Part shown: positions 1 through 9,887 of the stretch, one piece after another
Position numbering within the stretch: the first letter of the stretch is position 1
How the letters are laid out: each line of letters starts with the position of its first letter
NCBI RefSeq assembly: GCF_018128225.1
Contig: NZ_CP072377.1
Coordinates: 2,046,001-2,110,000 of the forward strand
DNA length: 64,000 bases
Reading direction: 5' to 3'
From: Leptotrichia sp. oral taxon 218
GTDB lineage: Bacteria > Fusobacteriota > Fusobacteriia > Fusobacteriales > Leptotrichiaceae
Notes under the pieces: generated by a model
Databases searched by the model: none
What the model was told of the DNA's origin: nothing
Seen by the model: the letters and a program-made list of their open reading frames with translations, nothing else
Translations under genes and position numbers: made by a program

Positions 1-118
1 TCGGCAAAGTCAAATAATCAATTTCTGAATCTGGATACATTTCTTTCAATCTCTGTATCAAGGGTGTCGACAGCACAATATCCCCAATAAATGCCGTGTG
101 TATAATTAATATCTTCAT
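1..118 (-). CDS. Glycosyltransferase family 9 (heptosyltransferase-like), N-terminal part only
   Basis: The gene is cut by the window edge; the first 39 residues are visible, starting from the ATG complementary to 116-118. The translation begins MKILIIHTAFIGDIVLSTPL, the N-terminal pattern of LPS heptosyltransferases of family GT9 (hydrophobic strand, then G-D-x-x-x-x-T-P, helix, YPDSEIDYL). Such enzymes add heptose or related sugars to the lipid A core on the cytoplasmic face of the inner membrane. A second GT9 gene lies at 28717. The acceptor and sugar cannot be told from this fragment. Confidence 0.75.
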   Translation of the reverse strand, partial: MKILIIHTAFIGDIVLSTPLIQRLKEMYPDSEIDYLTLP

Positions 119-232
119 ATTATTTCCTTTTTTAAAAATTTTTCTTTCTTAAGATTATATCACAAAATTATACTTTTTTCTTATTTTTTTCAAGTTTTTG
201 AGAAAATAAATTTTATAAAAAAATAAAAACAA

Positions 233-265
233 AAGAAGGAATTATTTTAAAGATAATCCCTTCTT
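233..265 (-). terminator. Rho-independent terminator of the PTS operon
   Basis: Read on the minus strand, a 13-bp stem (AAGAAGGGATTAT pairing with ATAATTCCTTCTT) with an 8-nt loop lies directly after the stop codon at 270 and is followed by a T-rich stretch. It closes the mannose-family PTS operon and separates it from the GT9 gene. Confidence 0.85.
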
Positions 266-269
266 CCCA

Positions 270-659
270 CTATTTCTTATATTTTTCAACAAACTTCTGA
301 AGTTCTGATATTTCTTTTTTCGCCCTATCTGATAAAACTTTTACATCGTTAATCATTTGTTTAGAACGAGCTGTAATGAAGTCCAAATATTCAGTATTTT
401 TAGTTTTCAAATACATATCTTTAGCATAATACATATCACGAAAATCATTCTTAGCCTGTTTTATAAGCAACTTTTGCCCAACCATAACAATTAGAGCCGC
501 TGCTAAAGCTATTATTGTTCCATAACCTTTTGTAAATGGATATAAGATCATTCCAATAATCATAAGTCCTGTAACTAAAATAGAACTATTTTTAATATAT
601 CCTTCCTTTGGCGGAACCTTCACAAATTTTTCCACTTTTGAAATCATTTTCTTAAACAT
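270..659 (-). CDS. Small membrane protein of the mannose-family PTS operon, unknown function
   Basis: The protein has 129 residues. A basic N-terminus (about 1-25) is followed by two adjacent hydrophobic segments (about 27-43 and 46-66) and a long charged, helix-prone C-terminal half (about 70-129) that may be coiled coil. It starts one base after the EIID stop, so it is probably translated as part of the PTS operon, and the operon terminator follows directly. It does not resemble the DUF956 protein often found with Firmicute mannose PTS genes. I do not recognise a family; a membrane partner or stabiliser of the permease would be a guess from position only. Confidence 0.75.
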   Translation of the reverse strand: MFKKMISKVEKFVKVPPKEGYIKNSSILVTGLMIIGMILYPFTKGYGTIIALAAALIVMVGQKLLIKQAKNDFRDMYYAKDMYLKTKNTEYLDFITARSKQMINDVKVLSDRAKKEISELQKFVEKYKK

Positions 660-660
660 A

Positions 661-1500
661 TTATGCCAAAATTCCTAACCAGAATCCGATTATTCCTATT
701 GCAAAGAATCCAAAGATAATCCAAATAGCATTCACTTTTTTCTTCAATAAGTGCATACATCCAAATGTTAATAATAACGCTAATAATCCAGGTAATAATG
801 AATCTAAAATACTTTGAACAGTAGTTACAACTTCTTTTCCTGTTGAATCAGTATATTTAGACAATACCAATGGAACATTTATTGAAGTCCATTTAGAAAC
901 CAAGGCTCCCATTACGAAAAGCCCTAATATAGAAGCACCTTGAGTTAATTTTTGGATAACTCCACCTTCCATATCCCCAACGATTTCAGTACCTTTTTCA
1001 TAACCATATTTTAATCCATACCATCTAGTCAAAACTCTTGCAATATTTATTCCAATGAAGAAAATCAATGGACCTAGTAAATTTCCTCCAGCAATAGCTA
1101 ATGAAGCTCCAAGCGCCGCTAAAACTGGTCTTAATGTTCCCCAGAAAATTGGATCTCCAACTCCAGCAAGTGGTCCCATAAGCCCTACTTTAATACCACT
1201 TATAGTTGCGTCATCAATGTCTACTCCATTTGCTTTTTCCTGTTCCATCGCAGCCGTAACACCCATTATAGTTGAACCAATCCAAGGTTGAGTATTAAAG
1301 AATTCCAAATGTCTTTTTAATGCAGCTGCTTGATCTTCTTTTTTAGAATAAAGTCTTTTTATTGCAGGAATCATTGTTACGCAAAATCCCATTGACTGCA
1401 TTCTTTCAAAGTTGAAAGAACCTAATAAAGTAGTAGATCTCCAATACATGCTTTTCAAATCTTTATCAGTTAATTTTTTTTCTACATTATTTTCTGCCAT
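661..1500 (-). CDS. PTS mannose/fructose/sorbose family transporter subunit IID
   Basis: The 279-residue protein has the IID pattern: an N-terminal KKLTDKDLKSMYWRST stretch, NFERMQSMGF near residue 29, the conserved region with PLAGVGDPIFWGTLRP around 110-127, and hydrophobic C-terminal segments. IID and IIC together form the membrane channel that imports a sugar while EIIB phosphorylates it. A GGAGG-like Shine-Dalgarno precedes the ATG at 1500, and the gene follows EIIC by 12 bases. The mannose-family assignment is firm, but the substrate cannot be read from sequence. Confidence 0.93.
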   Translation of the reverse strand: MAENNVEKKLTDKDLKSMYWRSTTLLGSFNFERMQSMGFCVTMIPAIKRLYSKKEDQAAALKRHLEFFNTQPWIGSTIMGVTAAMEQEKANGVDIDDATISGIKVGLMGPLAGVGDPIFWGTLRPVLAALGASLAIAGGNLLGPLIFFIGINIARVLTRWYGLKYGYEKGTEIVGDMEGGVIQKLTQGASILGLFVMGALVSKWTSINVPLVLSKYTDSTGKEVVTTVQSILDSLLPGLLALLLTFGCMHLLKKKVNAIWIIFGFFAIGIIGFWLGILA

Positions 1501-1512
1501 TTTTTTTACCTC

Positions 1513-2331
1513 CTATAGTCCTTCCAATTCATCGTCAGCTTCTTCTGTAATCCCAGCTCCACCGCCATCATTTCCACCACTTGGCAAAGCAATAGAAGCG
1601 TGATATTTAGGATTTAATTGAATGTACAAGATTGCAAGACATAATCCCAAAATACCTAAACCAACTAAGTTAAATTCTGTAAATGCTGCTATTACGAATC
1701 CTAAGAAGAAAAATGGCATCAAAGCTTTTGCTTCCATCATATTTATAACCATCGCATACCCAACAACTACGATAAATCCTCCTGCAATTTGCAATCCTCT
1801 AGTAATTACTTCAGGAATTGCATGTAATGCTCCTTCTACAGCACTTGTTCCCGCAATCAGACCAACTAGAAGTGCTGGTATCGCAACTCTTAACGCTTGT
1901 AAAGCCAATCCCGCAAGGTGACACATCTCAATCCCTTTAAAATTAGCTTGTTCTGCAAAATCATCCGCTTTATGTTGAAAGAATACTGTTATTGTTCTAA
2001 CGAAAATTGTAAGAACTTGCCCTGCCGCTGCAATCGGTACTGCAACTGCGATTCCTTCTCCAATTGACTGTTTACCTACTATTACTAATATCGCTGAAAT
2101 TACACTTGCTAGCGCTGCATCTGGTGCCATTGCTGCTCCGACATTCATCCATCCAAGTGCTATCATTTCAAGCGAACCACCTAAGATAATTCCTGTTTTT
2201 AAATCTCCTAGTACAAGACCGACTAAAGTACACGCCACTAATGGACGGTGAGTCTGTCTTTCATCAAGTACGCTTCCCATTCCTGTTATTGCTGCTACCA
2301 ATACCAGTAAAATTAACTGAACAACATTCAT
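1513..2331 (-). CDS. PTS mannose/fructose/sorbose family transporter subunit IIC
   Basis: This 272-residue polytopic protein carries the typical EIIC-Man N-terminus (MNVVQLILLVLVAAITGMGSVLDE in the first 24 residues) and the GLVLGDLKTGIILGG region around 37-51. The acidic C-terminal tail is hydrophilic. The start is supported by a strong GGAGGG ribosome-binding site a few bases upstream. It lies between EIIB and EIID in the operon and forms the translocation unit with IID. Confidence 0.93.
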   Translation of the reverse strand: MNVVQLILLVLVAAITGMGSVLDERQTHRPLVACTLVGLVLGDLKTGIILGGSLEMIALGWMNVGAAMAPDAALASVISAILVIVGKQSIGEGIAVAVPIAAAGQVLTIFVRTITVFFQHKADDFAEQANFKGIEMCHLAGLALQALRVAIPALLVGLIAGTSAVEGALHAIPEVITRGLQIAGGFIVVVGYAMVINMMEAKALMPFFFLGFVIAAFTEFNLVGLGILGLCLAILYIQLNPKYHASIALPSGGNDGGGAGITEEADDELEGL

Positions 2332-2395
2332 TTTTTAGCCCTCCTACAATTTTGAGTTTTTATACTTTACAATGATTTTCAATTTTACTAAATAA

Positions 2396-2420
2396 ATCAG
2401 GAAATTTTATATTCCCTGAT
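2396..2420 (-). terminator. Hairpin between EIIB and EIIC, possible attenuator or processing site
   Basis: An ATCAGGGAA / TTCCTGAT stem with a short AT loop lies just downstream of the EIIB stop. A modest T-rich stretch follows on the transcribed strand. It may reduce read-through or stabilise the upstream EIIA-EIIB message rather than fully terminate, since EIIC and EIID must be expressed with EIIB. Confidence 0.5.
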
Positions 2421-2428
2421 ATTTTTTA

Positions 2429-2920
2429 TTAGTCAAATGAAATAGAATCTAGTTTAGAATTAATATCTTCTTTTGCAGAAGTTACTAATTGTCTCATATC
2501 AAGTTCTACTCCCATAGATCTTAATTTGTTGAATGCTTCCAAATCATCTTTATTAATTGCAACTGCTTTTGAAATTAATTTGTCTCCTTCTTTAAAAGTC
2601 ATTCCTCCAACATTAACTGCTTTAATGTCAACTCCACCTTCGATTAATCTAACTACATCAGCTGGACAAGTAACAAGCAGCATTACTTTTGTTTTAGCAT
2701 ATTTAGGGTTTTTGTAAACTGCGATTGCTTTTTCAACAGGTATTACAAATGATTTTACTCCTTCAGGTGCCACTTGTAATAAAAGTGATTTTCTAATTTT
2801 ATCTTCTGCCACATCGTCATTTACCGCAAAAATTGCTTCAGGTTTAGTTGCTTTTACCCATGAAGTCGCAACTTGTCCGTGTATTAATCTTGAGTCTATT
2901 CTTGTTAAAACTAATTCCAT
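2429..2920 (-). CDS. PTS mannose/fructose/sorbose family transporter subunit IIB
   Basis: The protein has 163 residues. The IIB active-site signature RIDSRLIHGQV is at the N-terminus, with His14 as the residue that takes the phosphoryl group from EIIA and passes it to the incoming sugar. Length and the later VNVGGMTFK segment fit the family. It is cytoplasmic. A 280-base gap separates it from EIIA upstream, which is larger than usual for this operon type and contains an inverted repeat. Confidence 0.93.
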   Translation of the reverse strand: MELVLTRIDSRLIHGQVATSWVKATKPEAIFAVNDDVAEDKIRKSLLLQVAPEGVKSFVIPVEKAIAVYKNPKYAKTKVMLLVTCPADVVRLIEGGVDIKAVNVGGMTFKEGDKLISKAVAINKDDLEAFNKLRSMGVELDMRQLVTSAKEDINSKLDSISFD

Positions 2921-2932
2921 AATTCTATTTCC

Positions 2933-2986
2933 CGCTACTGAAAACTCTGTAATTATTTTTTTATTTTAATTTAGTTTGCAGTAACG
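2933..2986 (-). promoter_or_regulatory. Inverted repeat in the EIIA-EIIB intergenic region
   Basis: CGCTACTGAAAACT (2933-2946) and AGTTTGCAGTAACG (2973-2986) are imperfect inverted copies (12 of 14 positions match), 26 bases apart and just upstream of the EIIB start. It could be an operator, or a hairpin in the leader of the EIIB message. No regulator gene is nearby, so the function is open. Confidence 0.4.
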
Positions 2987-3202
2987 CTCCCTTCTTTTTT
3001 TATTTTTTATATTTTTTTACTTAATTTTTAAAATTTTGTATTTTTTCGAATGTGTAAAAATTTTTGTGTAAATAGAACAACAAAGTATTGAATTTACTAA
3101 GTTCATCTATAAGTTCAAAAAAAATTATTGACACTCTTTATTTTCAGCTAAAAAATTTTCACATTTATTTTATATTTTAATTTATAAATGTTTAGTAAAC
3201 TT

Positions 3203-3646
3203 TTATAAATCCAATTCATCCAAATCTTCATCTTCATCATCAGAATTATCAACGAATAATTCACTAAAAATCTTAATTCCGTTAATTCCAGAATTTTTCG
3301 CAATTTGAACTAATTCTGCAACATCGTTTGTTTCTTCTCTAGCGTCTATCACTTCCAGCAACATAGGCACATTAACCCCTGTTATTACATCAGTATTTTC
3401 TGTTTCAGCAACTACACGGCATGCTGCATTGTATGGACTTCCACCAAATAAATCCACTAAAAACAATGTCCCCTCACTGTCATATTTTGCAATAATGTCC
3501 TGATATTTTTTTATCAAATCTTCAGGTCCTTCACCAGGCACAAAAGTGACAAAATCCAGCTGTTCACTTTCTCCTAAAACCATTTTTGTAAGATTAACAG
3601 TTTCCTCCGACATTTTTCCATGAGTTGCTACGATTAAATTAATCAT
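3203..3646 (-). CDS. PTS mannose/fructose/sorbose family transporter subunit IIA
   Basis: The 147-residue cytoplasmic EIIA has phosphorylatable His9 in IVATHGKMSEE; it receives phosphate from HPr. The LVDLFGGSPYNAA motif around 79-91 and GVNVPMLLE are family hallmarks. A longer frame begins at 3667, but its first codons overlap the Shine-Dalgarno AAAGGAGAG, which is placed correctly for the ATG at 3646, so I use the shorter form. The tail is strikingly acidic (DNSDDEDEDLDELDL). It is probably the first gene of the PTS operon. Confidence 0.93.
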   Translation of the reverse strand: MINLIVATHGKMSEETVNLTKMVLGESEQLDFVTFVPGEGPEDLIKKYQDIIAKYDSEGTLFLVDLFGGSPYNAACRVVAETENTDVITGVNVPMLLEVIDAREETNDVAELVQIAKNSGINGIKIFSELFVDNSDDEDEDLDELDL

Positions 3647-3747
3647 AAAAAACTCTCCTTTCATCAAAATAAAATTTTAAAAAAGAACTTACTAATAAAA
3701 TTATACCTTACTTTTTTCATATTGCAAATTTTTAGTAAAAAAAATTT

Positions 3748-4200
3748 TTATTTTAAAACTTTTTGTTCAAATCTTTTTCCGCCGTAGTACATCACATATT
3801 TTTTATCTTGTAATGCTCCTGGATTTACAAAAGTTATTCCATTTTTTTCTTCCAAAAATTCTTTGTGAGTATGTCCAAATATGCAAATATCCACATTTTC
3901 ATAACGAGCTTTTTTTTCTAGTTCTTTAAGAGTTGTTTTTACATTGAAAAGATGTCCATGAGTTAGCAAGACTTTTTTCCCAAATAGATCAAAAACTTTT
4001 GTTTCTCTCGTATCAAAATCGTCGTAATCAGTATTTCCTTTCACAATCGCAAATGGAACTTCTCTAAAGACAAGCGACATATCAAGTGCATCAGTACTGT
4101 GATCTCCAGCAAATATGACAACCTCTGGTTCTTCGAGTTCCATCACCTGTTGAAAATAATCAAGTCTTTGGTGGCTGTCAGAGCAAATTAATGCTTTCAT
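3748..4200 (-). CDS. YfcE/MJ0936-family metallophosphoesterase
   Basis: The protein has 150 residues with the full set of metal-binding motifs of the small calcineurin-like phosphodiesterases: DSH (8-10), GDH (32-34), GNTDYDD, THGH and GHTH, ending in a VNPGA strand. Family members (YfcE, YsnB, MJ0936) hydrolyse phosphodiester bonds in vitro; the cellular substrate is unsettled. It stands alone between the PTS operon and the gyrA cluster, with its own ribosome-binding site. Confidence 0.9.
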   Translation of the reverse strand: MKALICSDSHQRLDYFQQVMELEEPEVVIFAGDHSTDALDMSLVFREVPFAIVKGNTDYDDFDTRETKVFDLFGKKVLLTHGHLFNVKTTLKELEKKARYENVDICIFGHTHKEFLEEKNGITFVNPGALQDKKYVMYYGGKRFEQKVLK

Positions 4201-4433
4201 AATTTTATTTCTCCTTTCTTTTTCAATTAAAATATTAATTTTTTATTAAATAAAAAGAATACTATTTAGATAAGAAAAATTGTTTATATAATGTTTTGTG
4301 TGCCATAATTATAGTTAATTAAAGTTTTAATTTGATTAGTTTTTTGTTATTTTTTTCTGTTTTTATGTTATTTTTTAAAAATTTTTATTTTTTTTTCAAA
4401 TTTTTTATCAAAAATTTTCATTATTTTTAAAAA

Positions 4434-4485
4434 AAACTATATCCAAAATAAACAATTTTTTTATTTAATTTTTTGGATATAGTTT
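4434..4485 (-). terminator. Strong terminator after the gyrA-side operon
   Basis: A perfect 15-bp stem (AAACTATATCCAAAA and its complement) with a 22-nt AT-rich loop lies just after the stop codon at 4493. On the minus strand it is followed by a run of T. It ends the transcript that includes gyrA and the unknown 254-residue protein. The stretch 4201-4433 is otherwise plain AT-rich sequence. Confidence 0.88.
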
Positions 4486-4492
4486 GAAATTG

Positions 4493-5257
4493 TTATACTA
4501 TAAATATTGGTTTTTTTACATTTTCAAGAAGTCTGATTCCCAATTTTCCTGTGATTTTTTCCACCATAATGGTATATCTCAAGTCTCCCATCAATATAAA
4601 ATCATAATTTTCCGTTTCTTTCAAAAGTGTTTTAAAAGTTTCACCTTTTTTATAAATCAAATTATAATTTTCTCCAAATCTCTGAGCAAGTCCGTCTTCT
4701 TCTTTTTCAAGGTCGCTGTTTACCCGAAGAACATTTACTTTTTGTTCTCCAAACATATATAAAAATGTAAATAATGTCTTGTTCGCATTATAAGCGCCAT
4801 CATCCAGCAAAAGTATATTTTCCATTTCAAATTCTTCCACATTTGGCAAAATAATTAGCGGTTTGTAGTTACTTCTCAAAAGTTCTTTTAAAACTGGACT
4901 AACTTTTTCATTTTTTACCAAAACAAGCGCATCGTATTTTTTTAGTTCTTCTAACGCAATTTCATCAGTTTCCCCTTCTTTTGCATAAACTTTGTCAAAA
5001 GAATCATCTATTTGACTTTTTATTTTTTGAAAAACTTTTTCTTCCTGTTCCTTGTATTCTCTGACAAAATAATTCATTCCCACATTTACGCCAATTCCTT
5101 CGACTGCTACAGGAAAAACTTCGTATTTTAAAACATCTTTTACATAAATTACATCCATTTGCACATCATACTTTTCTTTAAACTTTTTCCCAAATTGTGT
5201 CAATGCTTTAATTTCATTTTCTGCTGTAATTAAAAATAAAATTTTTTTAGATAACAT
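4493..5257 (-). CDS. Hypothetical protein with universal-stress-protein-like features
   Basis: The protein has 254 residues and follows gyrA by 27 bases. It starts MLSKKILFLITAENEIKALT; the upstream GTG at 5266 is less likely because GGGAAG is spaced well only for the ATG at 5257. Alternating hydrophobic strands and helices, a middle segment (YDALVLVKNEKVSPVLKEL), and a C-terminal half ending LLENVKKPIFIV resemble tandem UspA-type alpha/beta domains, where the last strand often reads KPVLVV. I see no clear ATP-binding glycine motif. The USP assignment is tentative and rests on pattern only. Confidence 0.7.
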   Translation of the reverse strand: MLSKKILFLITAENEIKALTQFGKKFKEKYDVQMDVIYVKDVLKYEVFPVAVEGIGVNVGMNYFVREYKEQEEKVFQKIKSQIDDSFDKVYAKEGETDEIALEELKKYDALVLVKNEKVSPVLKELLRSNYKPLIILPNVEEFEMENILLLDDGAYNANKTLFTFLYMFGEQKVNVLRVNSDLEKEEDGLAQRFGENYNLIYKKGETFKTLLKETENYDFILMGDLRYTIMVEKITGKLGIRLLENVKKPIFIV

Positions 5258-5284
5258 TTCAATCACTTCCCAATATCAAATTTT

Positions 5285-7810
5285 TTATTTTTTTTCAAAT
5301 TCAGATGTTTCTGTTATTTTTACTGTCGAAACTATTTTTTCACTATTTCTCACTTTCATAATTTTAACTCCCGATGAATAACGTCCAAATGTAGAAATAC
5401 TGTCAACTCTAGTTCTAATAAGTGTACCTTCAGAAGTTATAAGCATGATTTCATCATCTTTTCCAACTACTTTGACATCTATTATCTGTCCAGTCTTTTC
5501 ATTTAATTTAGCATTTAAAATTCCTTTTCCACCACGAGAAGTCAATCTGTATTCTGACAATTTAGTACATTTTCCATATCCCTCTTCAGTAATTGTAAGA
5601 ATTTTAATTTTAGTATCGTCTATTTCCGAATTAATGATTGCCGCTCCAATGATTTTATCTTTATCTCGAAGAGTTATTCCTTTCACTCCAGCAGCTATAG
5701 TTCCCATACTTCTCACATTTTTTTCTGAAAATCTTATCGCAATACCATTTCTAGTTGCCACAAAAATTTCATCTTTACCGCTTCCGCTAGTAAGCCCAAC
5801 AAACATAACTTCATCTTCATCATTTAATTTAATTGCCCGTTTTCCAGCTTTCATAATATTATTAAACAATGTTAATTCAGATTTTTTAACAACTCCTTTT
5901 CGCGTCACAAAAAATAAATTTTTATTTTTTTCAAATTCACGAACTTTTATTATTGTGCTAACTTTTTCGTCACTATCCAAATTTATAATATTTCCAATAA
6001 GTTTTCCACGAGCTTGTTTTCCAGTTTCAGGAATTTCGTAAACTTTTATGCTAAACACTTTTCCTTTTGTTGTAAAAATAAGAAATGTATCAAGGTTTTT
6101 AGCAATATACATGTCTTTTATCACATCGTCTTCCACAGTATTTGTGGCACTTACTCCAACGCCACCTCTTTTTTGTGAACGATATGTATCAATTGCCATT
6201 CTTTTTACATAACCTTTTTCAGTAAGCGTCACAACTACTTTTTCATCTTTGATCAAATCTTCTCTGCTAATTTCAGCTCTAGCATCTCTTATTTCTGTTC
6301 TTCTCTCGTCACCAAAATCTTCTTTTAATTTAAGCACTTCTTCCCTAATTATCTCAAATACTTTTCTGTCATCTTCTAAAATTGCCGTTAATTCTGCAAT
6401 CAATTTCATAATTTCATCATATTCTTCATTAATTTTATCTCTTTCAAGTCCAGTTAGCCTTTGCAGTCTCATGTCAAGAATTGATTTTGCTTGTACTTCT
6501 GAAAATGAAAAAGCATTTATTAAATCTATTTTTGCAACATTAGCATCTTTTGCCGCTCGAATAATTTTTATGACTTCTTCAATGTTGTCAAGCGCAATTT
6601 TAAATCCTTCTAAAATATGAGCTCTATTTTTAGCTTTATTTAGTTCAAATTTAACTCTTCTTGTAATTACTTCAAATCTATGCTCCAAATATTTTTCCAA
6701 AATTTGTTTCAAATTTAGAATTTTTGGCGCATTGTCAACTAATGCTAACATTATTACACCAAAAGTATTTTGCAGATCAGTAAATTTGTAAAGATTGTTC
6801 AATATAAGCTCACTTTCTTCACCTTTTTTAAGCTCAATTACAATTCTTATTCCATCTCTGTCAGTTTCATCCCGCAAATCTGAAATTCCTGTTATTTTTT
6901 TCTGTTTTACCAAATCCGCAATTCTTTCGATAAGTCTTGCTTTATTAACTTGATACGGCAATTCTGTCACAATAATTGACTGTCTTCCAGTTTTAGATGT
7001 TTCCACATCCACACGCCCTGCAACTCTTAATTTTCCTCGTCCAGTTTTATAAGCGTCATAAATTCCCTGTTTCCCATTAATTATTCCACCTGTTGGAAAA
7101 TCTGGACCTTTTATGTAACTAATTAATTCGTCAATCGATATTTCTGGATTGTCAATCAGTGCAACAATTCCGTCCACAACTTCTCCTAAATTATGTGGCG
7201 GTATATTCGTAGCCATTCCAACTGCTATTCCATTTGCTCCGTTTAAAAGTAAATTTGGCAATTTTGCAGGTAATACAGCGGGTTCATCCAGACTTTCATC
7301 AAAGTTTTTTCTATAATCAATCGTATCTTTATTTATATCAGCCAGTAATTCTTCTGTAATTTTGTCCATTCTAGCTTCAGTATATCTCATGGCAGCCGCT
7401 TCATCACCGTCAATTGAACCAAAGTTTCCATGCCCTTCAATTAACTCATATCTCATGTTAAAATCTTGCGCCATTCTGACCATAGCCCCGTAAACCGAAG
7501 AATCTCCGTGCGGATGATATTTCCCAAGTACATCTCCGACAATTCTTGCAGATTTTCTAAATGGTGTCTTATGAGTCATTCCCATTTCATTCATCGCAAA
7601 AAGTATTCTTCTGTGAACAGGTTTTAGTCCATCTCTTACATCAGGTAAAGCACGGCTCACAATGACACTCATCGAATAGTCTAAATATGCAGCTCTTATT
7701 TCTTCTTCGATATAAACATTTTGCTCATTTGATAAATCCGTCGTTTTTGAAACTTCATTTTTTTCTACTTCATCTTTTTTTTCTTTGTCATCTCTGAAAT
7801 CGTCAGACAT
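5285..7810 (-). CDS. gyrA: DNA gyrase subunit A
   Basis: The 841-residue protein is the breakage-reunion subunit of gyrase, which introduces negative supercoils with GyrB. The N-terminal catalytic domain carries the active-site Tyr143 in [10 protein letters not shown]; the C-terminal beta-propeller region includes the GyrA-box-like QKRGGVGV segment near residue 547. An unusual hydrophilic N-terminal extension of about 30 residues precedes the conserved [24 protein letters not shown] core. In the quinolone-resistance region the sequence is [15 protein letters not shown], so Gly108 sits where E. coli has Asp87. It lies 38 bases downstream of gyrB. Confidence 0.98.
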   Translation of the reverse strand: MSDDFRDDKEKKDEVEKNEVSKTTDLSNEQNVYIEEEIRAAYLDYSMSVIVSRALPDVRDGLKPVHRRILFAMNEMGMTHKTPFRKSARIVGDVLGKYHPHGDSSVYGAMVRMAQDFNMRYELIEGHGNFGSIDGDEAAAMRYTEARMDKITEELLADINKDTIDYRKNFDESLDEPAVLPAKLPNLLLNGANGIAVGMATNIPPHNLGEVVDGIVALIDNPEISIDELISYIKGPDFPTGGIINGKQGIYDAYKTGRGKLRVAGRVDVETSKTGRQSIIVTELPYQVNKARLIERIADLVKQKKITGISDLRDETDRDGIRIVIELKKGEESELILNNLYKFTDLQNTFGVIMLALVDNAPKILNLKQILEKYLEHRFEVITRRVKFELNKAKNRAHILEGFKIALDNIEEVIKIIRAAKDANVAKIDLINAFSFSEVQAKSILDMRLQRLTGLERDKINEEYDEIMKLIAELTAILEDDRKVFEIIREEVLKLKEDFGDERRTEIRDARAEISREDLIKDEKVVVTLTEKGYVKRMAIDTYRSQKRGGVGVSATNTVEDDVIKDMYIAKNLDTFLIFTTKGKVFSIKVYEIPETGKQARGKLIGNIINLDSDEKVSTIIKVREFEKNKNLFFVTRKGVVKKSELTLFNNIMKAGKRAIKLNDEDEVMFVGLTSGSGKDEIFVATRNGIAIRFSEKNVRSMGTIAAGVKGITLRDKDKIIGAAIINSEIDDTKIKILTITEEGYGKCTKLSEYRLTSRGGKGILNAKLNEKTGQIIDVKVVGKDDEIMLITSEGTLIRTRVDSISTFGRYSSGVKIMKVRNSEKIVSTVKITETSEFEKK

Positions 7811-7848
7811 TTCTTACCTCATTTCTTTTTCCTAAAAAATTTTGTAAA

Positions 7849-9831
7849 TTAAATATCCAAGTTTTTAACATAACTTGCATTTTCTTCAATAAATCTTCGT
7901 CTTGGCTCAACTTTATCGCCCATCAAGATATTAAACATTTTATCAGCATAAGATGCATCTTCCATTGTCACTTTTAAAAGTGTTCTAACTTCTGGATCAA
8001 GAGTTGTTTCCCACAATTGCTCAGGATTCATTTCTCCCAACCCTTTGTATCGCTGAATCGTATATTTTTTCCCATCATTTTCAAGCACTTTTGTAACTTT
8101 TTTTAACTGTTCATCTGAATAAGCATATCTAATCGATTTTCCAGCCTGTATTTTGTATAAAGGTGGTTGCGCTATATAAATATACCCTTCATTTATCAAC
8201 TCTCTTAGATGTCTGTAAAAGAATGTCAGCATCAATGTTCTTATATGAGCTCCATCAACATCGGCATCCGTCATTATTACAATCTTGTGGTATCTCAATT
8301 TTTCAAGATTCATATCGTCGCCAAATCCCGCACCAAATGCAGTTATCATATCCCTTATTTCCGCATTTTCAAGCGTACGGTGAACACTAGCTTTTTCCAC
8401 ATTCAATATTTTTCCACGAAGCGGTAAAATCGCCTGAAATCTTCTATCTCTTCCTTGTTTTGCTGAGCCTCCCGCAGAATTTCCTTCGACTATGAATATT
8501 TCTGACTCAGCCGGATCTTTTGAAGAGCAGTCAGCCAATTTTCCAGGAAGTGAACCCACTTCTAAGTTATTTTTTCTTAATACAAGTTCTCTTGCTTTTT
8601 TAGCCGCTTCTCTTGCTTTTTTTGACACAGCCATTTTTTCTATTATTTTTTCAGCTGCTTTCGGATGGTCTTCCAAATAAAATTTCAAGTTATTTCCAAC
8701 GATATTCGAAACAATTCCAGTAACTTCACTATTTCCAAGTTTAGTTTTTGTCTGCCCTTCAAATTGCGGTTCAGGAATTTTTACGCTTATTATACAGACA
8801 AGCCCTTCTCTGACATCTGTCCCTTGAAATGTGCCACTTTTTTCCTTTATCAAATTCATCTGTTTAGCTATATCGTTAATCGTTCTAGTAAGCGCCGTTC
8901 TAAATCCGCTGACATGAGTCCCACCTTCATGAGTATTTATATTATTTACAAATGAATAGACAATTTCTCTTTGAGCAGTTGTATAATTCATTGCAATTTC
9001 CACTTCAACTATTTTTGCCCCAACTTTTTTTATGTAAACATTTCCATTTTCGTCCACAGCTTCCACTTCTTTAGCAGGTTGAGTTTCAAACGAATCCGCC
9101 ATATAAATGACATCATCTACAATTTTTTCATTGTCAGTTATCTCGTTCAAAAAATCTTTTATTCCGCCCTCAAAATGAAATTCCTCTTCTCTTATGTCAT
9201 CTTTTTTTCTCTCGTCAATTAATTTTATCTTAAGCCCTTTATTTAAATATGACAACTCTTTTAATCTCGATTCAAGAACAGAATAATCATAAACTGTCGT
9301 CTCAAAAATTTCATCATCTGCTTTAAATCTGATGACTGTTCCATGCGCATCAAGAGGTGCATCTCCAATTTTTTCTGGAGCTGAAACCGGCACTCCTCTT
9401 TCAAATCTTTGTCTTACAATTTGCCCATCTCTTGTTACAGTCGCTTCCACCCATTCAGATAAGGCATTGACAACTGAAATTCCCACTCCATGCAGTCCTC
9501 CTGACACTTTGTAGTTGTCATTGTCAAATTTTCCTCCAGCGTGAAGCACAGTCATAACTACTTCAAGCGTTGATTTTCCTGTTTTATGCATTGCAACTGG
9601 AATTCCACGCCCGTTATCCGTTACTTCAATAACATTTCCCTCAAGTATTTTCACAGTAATTTTATCACAAACTCCCGCAAGTGCTTCATCAACACTATTA
9701 TCAACAATTTCCCACACCAAGTGATGCAGCCCTTTTGATGATGTTGAACCTATATACATTCCAGGTCTTTTCCTTACAGCTTCCAGCCCCTCCAATACCG
9801 TAATACTTTCAGCTCCGTAATTATTAGCCAT
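7849..9831 (-). CDS. gyrB: DNA gyrase subunit B
   Basis: The 660-residue ATPase subunit of gyrase shows GHKL ATP-binding motifs ([12 protein letters not shown] near 42, [22 protein letters not shown]), the [21 protein letters not shown] and [10 protein letters not shown] motifs, and the C-terminal [18 protein letters not shown]. It reads as intact. The start ATG at 9831 follows a short AG-rich leader. A 183-bp IS605-type derivative (9888-10070) sits about 57 bases upstream, in the likely promoter region. Confidence 0.98.
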   Translation of the reverse strand: MANNYGAESITVLEGLEAVRKRPGMYIGSTSSKGLHHLVWEIVDNSVDEALAGVCDKITVKILEGNVIEVTDNGRGIPVAMHKTGKSTLEVVMTVLHAGGKFDNDNYKVSGGLHGVGISVVNALSEWVEATVTRDGQIVRQRFERGVPVSAPEKIGDAPLDAHGTVIRFKADDEIFETTVYDYSVLESRLKELSYLNKGLKIKLIDERKKDDIREEEFHFEGGIKDFLNEITDNEKIVDDVIYMADSFETQPAKEVEAVDENGNVYIKKVGAKIVEVEIAMNYTTAQREIVYSFVNNINTHEGGTHVSGFRTALTRTINDIAKQMNLIKEKSGTFQGTDVREGLVCIISVKIPEPQFEGQTKTKLGNSEVTGIVSNIVGNNLKFYLEDHPKAAEKIIEKMAVSKKAREAAKKARELVLRKNNLEVGSLPGKLADCSSKDPAESEIFIVEGNSAGGSAKQGRDRRFQAILPLRGKILNVEKASVHRTLENAEIRDMITAFGAGFGDDMNLEKLRYHKIVIMTDADVDGAHIRTLMLTFFYRHLRELINEGYIYIAQPPLYKIQAGKSIRYAYSDEQLKKVTKVLENDGKKYTIQRYKGLGEMNPEQLWETTLDPEVRTLLKVTMEDASYADKMFNILMGDKVEPRRRFIEENASYVKNLDI

Positions 9832-9887
9832 TTTTTATAATCCCTCTCTTTATCTTCTCTTATATTTTTATAAAATAAATCTTTTAA

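Noticed and set aside
8163-9222. Several plus-strand frames opposite gyrB
   Set aside because: They are antisense shadows of a fully conserved gene and have no ribosome-binding sites or family features.
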